Positions 51,559 through 61,111 are shown, numbered from the stretch's first letter. The stretch is DNA of 64,000 bases from an uncultured Aquimarina sp. (GCF_947496855.1 NZ_CANMED010000006.1:372001-436000); one strand, 5' to 3'. Notes: a model not told the origin generated them from the letters alone. Made by a program: numbers and translations.

Positions 51559-52701
51559 ATGAAGTTAGAAAAATCAGATATATTAAAAGCGCTAGAGACT
51601 ATTACGGTTGCTGGAGAAGGGAAGAATATGGTAGAGAGCGGTGCTGTAAAAAATGTAATCACATTTGGAGATGAAGTGGTTGTTGATTTAGAGTTGTCTA
51701 CACCTGCATTACACATCAAAAAGAGAGCAGAAGTTGATGTAATGAAAGCAATTCATGATAAAGTATATGAAAAGGCCAAAATAAAGGTAAATATCAAAGT
51801 AGAAGCTCCTGCAGCTAAACAACCTGAAAAAAATATAATTAAAGGGAAGCCGATTCCTGGAATTAAAAATATTATTGCTGTTGCATCGGGTAAAGGAGGA
51901 GTTGGTAAATCTACTGTTACCTCTAATCTAGCAGTTACCTTGGCCAAAATGGGCTTTAGTGTTGGGTTATTAGATGCAGATATCTATGGGCCTTCTGCAC
52001 CGATTATGTTTGATGTAGAAAGAGAACGACCATTATCTGTTAAAGTAGGAGACAAATCTAAAATGAAACCCGTTGAAAATTATGGGGTCAAAATATTGTC
52101 CATCGGATTTTTCACACAACCTAACCAAGCAGTAGTATGGAGAGGACCTATGGCTGCAAAAGCATTAAATCAAATGATTTTTGATGCAGCTTGGGGAGAA
52201 TTAGATTTCTTACTACTAGATTTGCCTCCAGGAACAGGTGATATCCATTTATCGATTATGCAATCTTTACCAATAACAGGAGCAGTAGTAGTAAGTACGC
52301 CGCAAAATGTAGCACTGGCAGATGCCAGAAAAGGAGTAGCGATGTTCCAACAGGATAGTATTAGCGTGCCTGTGTTAGGGATCATAGAAAATATGGCATA
52401 TTTTACTCCAGAAGAGCTTCCTAACAATAAATATTATATCTTTGGTAAAGAAGGTGCTAAACATCTTGCAGAAGATATTGATGTTCCGTTTTTAGGAGAA
52501 ATACCTTTAGTGCAAAGCATACGCGAAGCTGGAGATGTTGGTCGTCCTGCGGCATTACAAACGGCAACTCCTATAGAAAAAGCCTTCGAAGAATTAACAA
52601 GGAATGTTGTACAAGAGGTTGTAGCCAGAAATGAAAATCTACCACCTACTGAAGCAATTAAAATAACAACAATGGCAGGTTGTTCTGCTATAAAAAAATA
52701 A
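51559..52701 (+). CDS. Mrp/ApbC-type iron-sulfur cluster carrier ATPase
   Basis: 380 residues from the ATG at 51559 (MKLEKSDILKALETITV); an in-frame TTG 33 bp upstream is unlikely. An N-terminal MIP18/DUF59-like domain (about 4-85) is followed by a deviant Walker A P-loop, VASGKGGVGKSTVTSNLA (about 108-125), and Walker B-type LDADIYGPSAP and LLLDLPPGTGDIHLS. The Mrp-specific CxxC motif is not in its usual place: the segment reads ENMAYFTPEELP, and a lone Cys is at the C-terminus (AGCSAIKK). It is followed 3 bp later by a NifU-type protein, a coherent Fe-S pair. Confidence 0.88.
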   Translation: MKLEKSDILKALETITVAGEGKNMVESGAVKNVITFGDEVVVDLELSTPALHIKKRAEVDVMKAIHDKVYEKAKIKVNIKVEAPAAKQPEKNIIKGKPIPGIKNIIAVASGKGGVGKSTVTSNLAVTLAKMGFSVGLLDADIYGPSAPIMFDVERERPLSVKVGDKSKMKPVENYGVKILSIGFFTQPNQAVVWRGPMAAKALNQMIFDAAWGELDFLLLDLPPGTGDIHLSIMQSLPITGAVVVSTPQNVALADARKGVAMFQQDSISVPVLGIIENMAYFTPEELPNNKYYIFGKEGAKHLAEDIDVPFLGEIPLVQSIREAGDVGRPAALQTATPIEKAFEELTRNVVQEVVARNENLPPTEAIKITTMAGCSAIKK

Positions 52702-52704
52702 AAA

Positions 52705-52944
52705 ATGACTTCTGAAGAATTAAGAATTAATGTAGAAAAAGCACTAGATGAAATTCGTCCTTTCTTAGAAAGTGATGGAGGGAATATTTCATTAGTGGGT
52801 ATTGAGGATGATAAGAGAGTCAAAGTTCAGTTAGAAGGAGCTTGTGTTGGTTGCAGTGTAAACCAGATGACGTTAAAGTCAGGAGTAGAAATGACTATAA
52901 AAAAATATGCTCCTCAGATCGAGGAAGTGCTCAATATCGAATAA
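52705..52944 (+). CDS. NifU C-terminal domain Fe-S scaffold protein
   Basis: A 79-residue protein that is just the NifU-C/Nfu domain. RINVEKALDEIRPFLESDGGNISLVGI is followed by the cluster-binding CxxC in LEGACVGCSVNQMTLKSGVE (about 45-64). It would carry a 4Fe-4S cluster to apo-proteins. It begins 3 bp after the Mrp/ApbC stop and ends with a strong terminator, so the two form an operon. Confidence 0.92.
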   Translation: MTSEELRINVEKALDEIRPFLESDGGNISLVGIEDDKRVKVQLEGACVGCSVNQMTLKSGVEMTIKKYAPQIEEVLNIE

Positions 52945-52967
52945 AAAATTTAGATTACTTTAGGCCT

Positions 52968-53006
52968 ATATGCTCAAGAAGATTTTTTTTCTTGAGCATA
53001 TGCTTT
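52968..53006 (+). terminator. Terminator after the Mrp-NifU operon
   Basis: ATATGCTCAAGAA...TTCTTGAGCATAT followed by GCTTTTT. Confidence 0.85.
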
Positions 53007-53025
53007 TTAATATCATAATATAAAA

Positions 53026-53562
53026 ATGAAAAAATTAATTTATGTATGGATTCTTAGTTTCGTTTTTTTATTTATCGACTGTAAATCGAAAACTACAGAA
53101 CGTATTGATATAACAAATACGCTTTTAGGAAATGACAAACATTTAGAAGTAGAAAAAACAAATAAAAACACCACGTATACAGGTTTTATAACAAACTCCG
53201 ATTATGGAACAAGTCATAGTTATAGCTATAAACTTACAGTGAATAACGGAGATGTAAACTGGGATGGAGGTACTGCGGAACCTAAGCATCTTCTTTTTTG
53301 TAAGGACTCTATTTATATTCATTATCTCAAAGAAAAATACATTTCAGTAGAACCTAAAGATTCAGTTAAAAAAGAGGGTTATTATGCGACTCAGGATGTA
53401 TATGAAGTCTATATTGATAAACGTTATTTTTTTAAATTTTTTGGAGATGATTATTGGGTGGAGGTCTCATCAGAAAAATATGATCTTCAGAAAGAATCTT
53501 GTACTGAATATAGCGTTCCAAATGACAATGAGTTATCTATATCTAATACTATTATAGATTAA
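53026..53562 (+). CDS. Hypothetical lipoprotein
   Basis: 178 residues with a signal peptide and lipobox (FLFIDC, Cys19). The mature part is hydrophilic and beta-rich (YTGFITNSDYGTSHSYSYKLTVNNGDVNWDGG), with two further Cys residues (FCKDS and ESCTEY) that might pair. I do not recognise a family. It overlaps the convergent acyltransferase gene by 4 bp. Confidence 0.7.
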   Translation: MKKLIYVWILSFVFLFIDCKSKTTERIDITNTLLGNDKHLEVEKTNKNTTYTGFITNSDYGTSHSYSYKLTVNNGDVNWDGGTAEPKHLLFCKDSIYIHYLKEKYISVEPKDSVKKEGYYATQDVYEVYIDKRYFFKFFGDDYWVEVSSEKYDLQKESCTEYSVPNDNELSISNTIID

Positions 53563-54689
53563 TAACTATTTGGTTTTTTTAGACCAAAGAAAGGATGCAA
53601 TATAGGTATCTTTAAAATAATCCAATGATATATAATCCAACTCCCACCAAATGTACCAATCACCAATATTATAAATTTGGGTAGTAACCCCCAATGAAGA
53701 TTCATGATGTAATATCCAATGGTTATAGTGATCGTTTGATGCAAAATATAAAATGGATAGACTGCTCTATTGCAATAGGCAAGTAGCTTACTTTTAGTAT
53801 TTAGAAGTTTAGCTCCATATCCTAAAATAACCAAAATCCAAGACCATAGATTCGTAACCTTAATTAATGCTTCAGTGAAATGAATAAGAAAGCTATCTTG
53901 GTCTTGTATCCATATAGAAAGCTGAATAGAAAAGGCAATAATACCTATAATAAATGCTTTAAACTTTATAAGATCGAGACTTTTCCAGAACTTTTGACCA
54001 GCAGCAATAAGTATAAAACCAAAAAGGAAGAATGTCAAAGAATTAGTAAAATTGAACCAATCATCTATTAAAGCGTGTGTAATATCAAAGAAGGGTTCTA
54101 CTAATGCTTCGATAAAATATAACGGTATAATAAATAGATATAATCCATACGATTTTTGAAGCTGTTGTTGTATCCAAATAGTAAATTTTGGAGCACTTCT
54201 TTTAATTTTTATAAATAGAGGAGAAAGAATAATAGAAAATATTAAGAGATAAGGCAAAAACCATAAGTGATGCCAGCTAATGTTTCCTTTAGGATATACT
54301 CCGATAAAGGCTTCAGTTGTGAAATACTCAATATAAGATCCTAAGAATTGATTATTAACCAACCTCTCGAAATAAATTTGAGGTGGAACAATAAACAACA
54401 TACCAAATAATAAAGGAATCAATAGCCTTTTAATTCGTTCCATATTAAATTGCCAAAGATTTCTGTGTGATAAGGCGTAAAAAGTACCCATACCTGAGAT
54501 AACAAACAGAATTGGTAAACGCCATTGATTTAGAAATAACATTGGCCAGCGAAACCAATCGTAAATCACGTTATTTTTAATATGCCATCCCCAGGGAACG
54601 AAAAACATTCCCACATGATAAAAAATGAGTAATCCAAATACAATAACACGTAACCAATCTAAATCGTAACGACGAATCTTTTCATCCAT
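53559..54689 (-). CDS. Membrane acyltransferase family 3 protein
   Basis: 376 residues with about ten hydrophobic helices. The N-terminal RRYDLDWLRVIVFGLLIFYHVGMFF contains the conserved Arg and the catalytic-type His after the first helix. The central SWHHLWFLPYLLIFSIIL and late YCNRAVYPFYILHQTITITIGYYI are characteristic of acyltransferase-3 (OafB/OpgC-like) proteins, which acetylate or succinylate surface sugars. The substrate is unknown. It stands alone between a lipoprotein and an AraC regulator. Confidence 0.85.
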   Translation of the reverse strand: MDEKIRRYDLDWLRVIVFGLLIFYHVGMFFVPWGWHIKNNVIYDWFRWPMLFLNQWRLPILFVISGMGTFYALSHRNLWQFNMERIKRLLIPLLFGMLFIVPPQIYFERLVNNQFLGSYIEYFTTEAFIGVYPKGNISWHHLWFLPYLLIFSIILSPLFIKIKRSAPKFTIWIQQQLQKSYGLYLFIIPLYFIEALVEPFFDITHALIDDWFNFTNSLTFFLFGFILIAAGQKFWKSLDLIKFKAFIIGIIAFSIQLSIWIQDQDSFLIHFTEALIKVTNLWSWILVILGYGAKLLNTKSKLLAYCNRAVYPFYILHQTITITIGYYIMNLHWGLLPKFIILVIGTFGGSWIIYHWIILKIPILHPFFGLKKPNSY

Positions 54690-54796
54690 AATTTGTAAAA
54701 AATTTATTTCCTCAAAAGTGAAATATTTCTCTTCTAATTGGATAGGAAATGAAGTGAATTATGTATAGAATTATAATTTTGGACGCCTTCTAATAT

Positions 54797-55978
54797 TTAT
54801 TGCTTAGTTTTTTGAAGTATAACAAATGCTTTGGGAGATATTGTTACATGTTTTTTGAAAGCATTGTAAAATGCTGATTTAGATTTAAATCCTACAGAGT
54901 TTCCAATAGCTTCGATAGTAAGGTGACTATATTCTGAATCAGTTAAACGTTTCTTAGACGCCTCAATTCTATATTGATTGATGAAATCATTAAAATTAAG
55001 ATCAGTGTATGTATTAATTACTTGAGATATGTAATTGGGGCTTGAGTTTAACTCTTCGGCCAAACTTTTTAAGGAAGCAGAACTCAGTAAGTAAAACTTG
55101 TTTTTCTCCACAAATTGCTTGATATCATCAATGGAAATTTCCTGACTCTTAAATCTTGAAGTTTCATACTTATCAGCAATCCAAGAGTTTTCGAAAAAAC
55201 GAGATTCTGACAATAATATGACGCTGGTAACACTAACTATGATTGTATTAAAAATAAATATAAAATGATCTCCGCCATCATCTTCAAAATTTATATACAC
55301 AATAAATATGAGCAAGAAAAAAGCTAGAAGTCCAATAGAGGTGTTTTTAGAAAAATCGAATTTATTGATACTTGTATTTTCAGCGCTTAAGATCTTCTTT
55401 TTAGTTCTGTTTATTAGAATAAGACGCATTGATAAAACGATGTAAAAAATGAAACTCGCTAAAATCAACCATCTAAACTCATCTTTAATCCATAAGTAAG
55501 TATAATCCATGTTTTTAGGGATTCTTACTTTTTCTATGTTATTATAATAAGCTCCTAAGTAAGCATTAATCTTAACAGATATTGGTTGTAGATAATATTG
55601 TATTTGCGATAAGAAGTATAAAACAGATGGTAATAAATGAATCCAATGTTTTCGGAAAGTGATTGATGTTCGGGTAAGCAGCGTATATACAAAAAGGTAT
55701 ATTGATGGAGCTAGAAGTAGTACTAATGGTTCTGTACTGTCATTAAAGTGAGGTACATATTTTATTAGACCAGTATAGCATAAGAAAACATCTGTAGCAA
55801 TAATGGATTGTAAGAACAATGACCAACCGTAGATTCTGAAGGCATTGTTTTTATTAGAAGTACGAAGTAAGAGAACAAAGCTTATTAACAATCCAATGAA
55901 AATACCAAGGCTAATAAAATAGGAGACAAAATCGTGTCGTATCGGAATTTGTTCTAGTACTTGATTAATATTTTCCAT
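54797..55978 (-). CDS. Membrane-bound AraC family transcriptional regulator
   Basis: 393 residues. The N-terminal half has about seven membrane helices (from YFISLGIFIGLLISFVLLL at 20-38 to FIFIFNTIIVSVTSVILL near 250). The C-terminus has an AraC/XylS domain (about 285-390) with two helix-turn-helix units: SLKSLAEELNSSPNYISQVINTY and TIEAIGNSVGFKSKSAFYNAFKKHVTISPKAF. Such fusions sense something at the membrane and bind DNA directly. It starts 12 bp after the metallophosphoesterase stop, so the two are probably co-transcribed. Target and signal are unknown. Confidence 0.86.
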   Translation of the reverse strand: MENINQVLEQIPIRHDFVSYFISLGIFIGLLISFVLLLRTSNKNNAFRIYGWSLFLQSIIATDVFLCYTGLIKYVPHFNDSTEPLVLLLAPSIYLFVYTLLTRTSITFRKHWIHLLPSVLYFLSQIQYYLQPISVKINAYLGAYYNNIEKVRIPKNMDYTYLWIKDEFRWLILASFIFYIVLSMRLILINRTKKKILSAENTSINKFDFSKNTSIGLLAFFLLIFIVYINFEDDGGDHFIFIFNTIIVSVTSVILLSESRFFENSWIADKYETSRFKSQEISIDDIKQFVEKNKFYLLSSASLKSLAEELNSSPNYISQVINTYTDLNFNDFINQYRIEASKKRLTDSEYSHLTIEAIGNSVGFKSKSAFYNAFKKHVTISPKAFVILQKTKQ

Positions 55979-55990
55979 ATGAATACAATA

Positions 55991-56887
55991 TTAATCAGTA
56001 ATAAAATCGGTCAATTGTTGGGGTCCTTCTAGAGGGACTCTAATAATTTTGAGAGTTCCATCTTCTGTAGTAGCAATTTGCCATTTGATTAAAGTAATAC
56101 TTCCATTTTCAATTTCAATTCCGGTAATTGATCTTGGATGAACACAGCTTCCATCGTTAAACAGCGCTAATTCGCCAGCTTCGGGAAAACGGGGACGATG
56201 GGTGTGACCAATAATAGTAAGCTGGTTATTGTGGTTGGCAATCCACTTTTTCATTCGTCGCTCTACTTTAATCATTTCGGTATAATTCTTAGCAGGACTA
56301 GTAGGGTCTGATATACCAATAACTTGTAGAGGTCTCCATAAAAAACGTACCAGAAATCGGTTAAATCGCCATCCTACATAATTCATGAAATCTACTTGAT
56401 GTCCGTGCAATAAAAAAATTTCTTGTTTGGTGTTTTTATGTTTCAGAATAATTGCTTCATGATATGTAATCCCAGGAAAGAGAGGCACGTCTTCTCCCAA
56501 TTTAGGATCAAAGTAAGAGGCTAGGTGTTTTTCTACATAATTTTTATCGCGATATACCATGTCATGGTTACCCCATATCATTGCAAGTCTATTTTCGAAA
56601 AAGAATTTTTGAAGTAATTCGAATACATTTTTATGTGCTCCAAGAATAGTATCAAAATGTAGATTCTCCCATAACTCATCTCCATCTCCTAATTCGCAAT
56701 AGGTAAAACCTTCATTATAATAGTGTTTCAACGCGTGGAAGTAAATATTTCTATTATTCGCAAAATCATCCGCAAAACTATTATCACCTCTATGGCAATC
56801 ACTAAACAAGATAAACTTAGAGCTGTCATCAAAAGAAATGACTTTTGCATTCTTATGAGCGCGATCCAGACGGGATTGGGATGACAT
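55991..56887 (-). CDS. Calcineurin-like metallophosphoesterase
   Basis: 298 residues with all five metal motifs: FSDCHRGDNSF (about 28), CELGDGDELWEN (about 66), IWGNHDM (about 102), LLHGHQVDF (about 163) and IIGHTHRPRFPE (about 227). The layout resembles UDP-2,3-diacylglucosamine hydrolase-like (LpxH/YbbF-type) phosphoesterases, and some relatives act on phospholipids. The substrate is therefore open. There is no signal peptide. It is followed by a membrane AraC regulator in the same direction. Confidence 0.87.
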   Translation of the reverse strand: MSSQSRLDRAHKNAKVISFDDSSKFILFSDCHRGDNSFADDFANNRNIYFHALKHYYNEGFTYCELGDGDELWENLHFDTILGAHKNVFELLQKFFFENRLAMIWGNHDMVYRDKNYVEKHLASYFDPKLGEDVPLFPGITYHEAIILKHKNTKQEIFLLHGHQVDFMNYVGWRFNRFLVRFLWRPLQVIGISDPTSPAKNYTEMIKVERRMKKWIANHNNQLTIIGHTHRPRFPEAGELALFNDGSCVHPRSITGIEIENGSITLIKWQIATTEDGTLKIIRVPLEGPQQLTDFITD

Positions 56888-56979
56888 ATAAAGTATTTTT
56901 TGTTTAAATATACAATACTATATGTTTTTGGTAGAATACTATTTGATAAATATTAAGGATATCGAAAAGCTTGGTTTTT

Positions 56980-59643
56980 TTAGAATTTGTATTCCATTTT
57001 TAAAAGAACAAACCTAGGCAATAATCTGTATTCAACAGTTGATGTCCCAATATCACTAATTGAAAAATTACTAAACTTTTCTGTATTTAGAAGATTTTTC
57101 CCTGTCATCCCTATGCTTAATTTCTTATTCGGGAATTTATACCTTATATCAAAATCTATAAAGTAATATGTGTTGTCTGTTTCAAGGTTTCCGAAAAAAT
57201 ATCGCTCAGATTGCAACTGAAAATCAAATTTGTCATTAAAGATAAATGATAGATCTAAAAAACTTAGGTTGTCTGTATAAGAATTGTCAATGGTTGTCTC
57301 AATATTGTTTGTTGTCCATTTAGCACCTAAATGGTAATTAAAAAAACCTTTGAAACCGGAACGAAATTCTAATCCGTAATAATAATTGTTTGATGTTATC
57401 TCACGTAGATTCGAGTTGTTTACAATATTCTTAAATTCTATTTTAGAATACCCTATATCTAATTTTAAGTTAGATGAAATAAATTTAAAGTAATAATCGA
57501 GGTTAGAGTTTACATTTAAAAATTCTCTGTCTTTTATTAAGATTTTTTCGGATTGTGTGAAATCTTGGGTAATGAGCGCATTAGTAGAAAAGAAGTTATG
57601 ATTTTTTCTATATGATATAAAAGTATTTGCAAAAAAACGATCACTCCAATTTCCAAGTCGATAATTGAAAGTTACACTAGTTGCATTTAATTGATTAAAG
57701 CTACCTGTCCCTTTTGAAAAAGAACGAAATCCGGTGAGTATATAGTTATTAAAAACATCCAAGCTTTTTGCGTTAGTAGTATTATATGAGTAGGAAGAAG
57801 TAATCTTGTTTTTATCATTTATTTTCCATTTTAAGGCAATACTGGGATTTATAAAAAAAGGATTTTCATTTTTGGATGAGGTACTGTTTTTTAATTGACT
57901 AAAGAGTTGATGAAAGTGTAATTTCCCAGTTAGTGCAAAATCATTTAAATTATATCTATATTTACTTTTAAGGTATAAGTCATTAACTCCATATGTGATG
58001 TCATTCTGATACTCATTTGGCATATTTAAAATCGTTTCGTTTTCTAGTAGAGAAAATTTAGACGTTAATCGATCTTCTCTATATTCATTTCCCAGCTGTA
58101 ATTCGAGCAAGTGGTCGTTTGATTTTCTGTCTAATAAATGTGCATTAAATCCTGCAAATTGCATTTGATTAGTACTCTTTTGGGTAATATTGTTAGTAGT
58201 ACTAAAAGAAGGAAACAAATCTTGATAAAAAAACTGATTAAAAGAATAGTTTTGGGGAGATTTTTCATGAATAAATCGCCCAGTAAGTAATAGTACTTTT
58301 TTGTTTTTGAATTTATTGGTGAAGCCTACCTTTTGATCAAAAAGAGTATTACTATGCTTTAAATTTTCAATAGTTGAATTGCCATTAAAAATTAAATTAG
58401 AACTATCATCAAAATCTCCATTGTTATATTTCGTTGTAGCCGTTAGCATTTTTGTTTTTGAAATGTTATATATGATATCTAGTTTGCCAAAAGCTATTTT
58501 GTTTTTATTAAGTAATTTATATTCTTCAGAATTTATAAAACTGGCATCGGTTACATTAACTCTATCTGTGCTATTTCTAAAAAAGTCTGTTTCATCCCAA
58601 TTAAAAAAACCTAATGTTTTAATTTTCAGCCTTTCAGTAGGATTAAAAATAGCATTAAGTGAAAGGAGTTCCGCATTATTAAAATTGGTTCTACTTTCTT
58701 TAAATTTTTGATTGACAATCGATAGGTTAAGCAAATTATTTACATGTTGATTATCTCCTACGTTAGAAGGTCTATCAGATCTGGGAGGCCTTATTAGGTG
58801 ATTTATATCGCCAATAGGATCAAAACCAACATTATTAAAGTTAGTAAAAGCGAAGTATTTATTTTTCTTACCAAAATTCATTATGTTGCTTCTTAAATGG
58901 TATCTGTTTTCAGAAATCATACCATAGGAACCATCAATGCTTCCAAACCATACTCGTTTAGCATCTTCTTTAAGGGTTAAATTCAAAGCTATTTTATCGC
59001 TTATTTCTACATCTTTTAATAAGTGATTATTAGAATAATTTTTTAAAACTTCCACTTTTTTTATCGGATGAGCAGGCATGTTTTTGGATAATAATTTATA
59101 TCCTTTTTCAAAGAAATCATCTCCTTCAACCATTAGTTTTTCGATCTCTGTATTGCCAACTCGTATCGTTCCGTTATTATCAACTGTCAATCCCGGAATT
59201 TTTTTTAATAAATCTTCTATTACAATTTCATTACCACTAGCAAACTTGTCGACATTAAAAGTGATGGTATCTTTTTTCACTCTAATAGGGACATCGGTTG
59301 TAATGATGACTTCATCTAGAGTAACACTTTTATCTTGTAATACGACATCTATATTTGCGCTAGTTTTCAGATCCTTTAACTTTATTTTTTTTGCCTTAAA
59401 GCCTAAGCTAGTGTATACTAAAAAGAGGTTTTGATTTTCAAGAATATCTACATCTAATGAATAAAAACCATTTTCATCAGAGTAGGTATAGGCAATGATG
59501 CTCAGTGAATCCTTCTTTACCAATATATTAGCATAAGGTATAGGCTTAGCATACGAGTCATTAATCTTGCCGGAAAGGGTTGTCTGACCGAAACAAAATA
59601 ATGGCGCAATTAAAAGAAAAGAAATGATAACAACCTTAATCAT
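56980..59643 (-). CDS. TonB-dependent receptor-like outer-membrane protein (GLPGLI partner)
   Basis: 887 residues: signal peptide (1-19, ending LFCFGQ), carboxypeptidase-regulatory-like domain (about 21-110; LSGKINDSYAKPIPYANILVKKD), plug (about 118-215; VDKFASGNEIVIEDLLKKIPGLTVDNNGTIRVGNTEIEKLMVEGDDFF) and barrel ending in the aromatic LLKMEYKF. It belongs to the outer-membrane receptor type found beside GLPGLI genes in flavobacteria; its start overlaps the GLPGLI stop by 8 bp. The substrate is unknown; peptides are one possibility. Confidence 0.88.
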   Translation of the reverse strand: MIKVVIISFLLIAPLFCFGQTTLSGKINDSYAKPIPYANILVKKDSLSIIAYTYSDENGFYSLDVDILENQNLFLVYTSLGFKAKKIKLKDLKTSANIDVVLQDKSVTLDEVIITTDVPIRVKKDTITFNVDKFASGNEIVIEDLLKKIPGLTVDNNGTIRVGNTEIEKLMVEGDDFFEKGYKLLSKNMPAHPIKKVEVLKNYSNNHLLKDVEISDKIALNLTLKEDAKRVWFGSIDGSYGMISENRYHLRSNIMNFGKKNKYFAFTNFNNVGFDPIGDINHLIRPPRSDRPSNVGDNQHVNNLLNLSIVNQKFKESRTNFNNAELLSLNAIFNPTERLKIKTLGFFNWDETDFFRNSTDRVNVTDASFINSEEYKLLNKNKIAFGKLDIIYNISKTKMLTATTKYNNGDFDDSSNLIFNGNSTIENLKHSNTLFDQKVGFTNKFKNKKVLLLTGRFIHEKSPQNYSFNQFFYQDLFPSFSTTNNITQKSTNQMQFAGFNAHLLDRKSNDHLLELQLGNEYREDRLTSKFSLLENETILNMPNEYQNDITYGVNDLYLKSKYRYNLNDFALTGKLHFHQLFSQLKNSTSSKNENPFFINPSIALKWKINDKNKITSSYSYNTTNAKSLDVFNNYILTGFRSFSKGTGSFNQLNATSVTFNYRLGNWSDRFFANTFISYRKNHNFFSTNALITQDFTQSEKILIKDREFLNVNSNLDYYFKFISSNLKLDIGYSKIEFKNIVNNSNLREITSNNYYYGLEFRSGFKGFFNYHLGAKWTTNNIETTIDNSYTDNLSFLDLSFIFNDKFDFQLQSERYFFGNLETDNTYYFIDFDIRYKFPNKKLSIGMTGKNLLNTEKFSNFSISDIGTSTVEYRLLPRFVLLKMEYKF

Positions 59644-60394
59644 ACACTTCTAGTTCTTTGCCGCAATCACTACAAGCATTATCAATTTTAAATGGTTTTA
59701 CTCCTTTTGGTAATTTGCTATTTATTTTTGCGATAAATATGTCTTGTAACTCTTGCTTTTCTTTTAGAAAGTCACTTACCGTAATTGCCTTATTGGTTTT
59801 TACCTGAGGCATACTATTTTCTGTTTTTGATGTAGTTTTAATTGTGATTTTTTTTGCTTTAATACTTATAAAGCCAGCTTGATCAGAAGCTTCTAATATC
59901 AATCCACTTAGACCATAAAGTTTCCAAGGACCAAAGGGAGTCGGTATTTTGTTAGTAAACCAAACGATATAATTTCTTCCTCTAAAGTTTGCAGTAGCTT
60001 TTTGACATTGATAACCACTTATTTCTTTGGTTTCACTTAAGATTTGCCAATTAAGTTGAATATCGTCTTTAACAAATAAATGTTTGTTGTAGTAGATTTC
60101 ACTAAAGTAAAACCCATCATTTAAGTTGTTGTAATAAAATTGAGGGTTTTTATTGTCTCTTGTTTTTAAGGTTATCGTTCCATCCGATTCTTTTACTTGT
60201 TCTTTCTTTAGTTCATTATCAACTTGTTCTTCGTAATAAGAAACTCCTCGGTTAAAGAAAAGTGTATACTCTTTATCTTTTTTTTGATCTTGATTTGTTA
60301 TGGTTTGTTGATAGGAAACAGTTCCATTTATGCTAGTTTGCGAGTAGACTTGTGTTATAGCAATAAATAATAAAAATTTAATAAGATTTTTCAT
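59636..60394 (-). CDS. GLPGLI family exported protein
   Basis: 252 residues with a signal peptide (1-18, ending QVYSQ). The family signature reads IPTPFGPWKLYGLSGLILEASD (about 150-171), with GLSGLI in place of GLPGLI. Upstream strands match the family (FFNRGVSYYEEQVDNE; GYQCQKATANFRGRNYIVWFT). The C-terminus has a CSDCGKE motif. The function is unknown, but these proteins regularly accompany TonB-type receptors, here with an 8-bp overlap. It is preceded by a small secreted protein gene and an intergenic hairpin. Confidence 0.9.
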   Translation of the reverse strand: MKNLIKFLLFIAITQVYSQTSINGTVSYQQTITNQDQKKDKEYTLFFNRGVSYYEEQVDNELKKEQVKESDGTITLKTRDNKNPQFYYNNLNDGFYFSEIYYNKHLFVKDDIQLNWQILSETKEISGYQCQKATANFRGRNYIVWFTNKIPTPFGPWKLYGLSGLILEASDQAGFISIKAKKITIKTTSKTENSMPQVKTNKAITVSDFLKEKQELQDIFIAKINSKLPKGVKPFKIDNACSDCGKELEVYD

Positions 60395-60407
60395 ATGTAG
60401 TTTTTTA

Positions 60408-60437
60408 AAGCCACGCCTATAAAAATAGACGTGGCTT
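60408..60437 (-). promoter_or_regulatory. Intergenic hairpin between the small secreted protein and GLPGLI genes
   Basis: AAGCCACG...CGTGGCTT with an inner CTAT/ATAG stem. On the minus strand it is followed by A residues and not T, so it is more likely a processing or stability element than a full terminator. Confidence 0.5.
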
Positions 60438-60447
60438 ATTTTTAAAA

Positions 60448-60693
60448 TTACTCTTGAGACATACCTTCTATTTCTAGTTCAGTATCGCAAGGTACTTCTT
60501 GCCAATCAGTGCATCTTCTAGAAGTCTCAGACTCATTCCAACAAACACGAACGTGACAAGTTGTTATTCCTTCTGCATTTACTTCTGTGATGTACTCATA
60601 AGTAACATCTTCAATTGTTTCATTTGAGTTCGATGCAGAAACAGTAATTGTACCTACAAACATGAATGCTAAAGCAAAAAATAAATTTTTCAT
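60448..60693 (-). CDS. Small secreted cysteine-containing protein of unknown function
   Basis: 81 residues with a clear signal peptide (1-20, ending TVSAS). The mature part of about 60 residues is acidic and has four cysteines in CHVRVCWNESETSRRC and VPC, enough for two disulfides. I recognise no family. It is first in a minus-strand set with the GLPGLI and receptor genes and is divergent from the TPR-AraC regulator. The short exported Cys-bearing product could be a peptide ligand or effector; that is speculative. Confidence 0.7.
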   Translation of the reverse strand: MKNLFFALAFMFVGTITVSASNSNETIEDVTYEYITEVNAEGITTCHVRVCWNESETSRRCTDWQEVPCDTELEIEGMSQE

Positions 60694-61029
60694 AAATTAA
60701 TGATTTGTATTGCTCCATTAAGGTCTTGAGCGGTTAGTTTTCGACCTGTTATTGAGTCGCAAATATTCACTTCTATATAAAGTTGATTTGCTACGTATGT
60801 GACTCTGTTCCTTAAGTAGGATGGACATTAAATCACTCTATAATCGTGTGCAAGATGCTCTCCAATATTCCAATCTTAGGCTCTTAAAATTGGATTTGTA
60901 ATATGAACAGTACTGTTAAAAGAAAGTTTTACATTTTTCAAAATCAATGATTTAAGAATAACTTTCATTTTTTTGATCAGACCAAATATATAAGCAACAT
61001 GTAGTGAGATACAAGTAGAGTATGTCCGT

Positions 61030-61065
61030 ATTCTGGAATTTGGACTTTGAATTCTGGAATTTGGA
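61030..61065 (+). promoter_or_regulatory. Two direct operator copies upstream of the TPR-AraC regulator
   Basis: ATTCTGGAATTTGGA occurs at 61030-61044 and 61051-61065, exactly 21 bp apart (two helix turns). The proximal copy ends 76 bp before the regulator start. A near-identical site lies upstream of the peptide gene. Confidence 0.65.
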
Positions 61066-61103
61066 ACAATAAAATGATTTAAGAGTTTTTCGTGTGAATT
61101 CTC

Positions 61104-61111
61104 TACATTTG
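61104..61111 (+). promoter_or_regulatory. -7 promoter element of the TPR-AraC regulator gene
   Basis: TACATTTG is a perfect TAnnTTTG match, 30 bp before the start codon. No good -33 was found, which fits an activator-dependent promoter. Confidence 0.5.

Noticed and set aside
47531..56887. Phosphorus-sparing lipid remodelling pair (glycosyltransferase at 47531 with metallophosphoesterase at 55991)
   Set aside because: The families could fit, but the genes are about 7 kb apart and neither has a clear 11-bp TAAC array; the link is too weak.
60821..60901. 26-codon open frame (MDIKSLYNRV...) in the divergent region
   Set aside because: Too short, with no leader or signal pattern and no recognisable translation start; chance is the simplest explanation.
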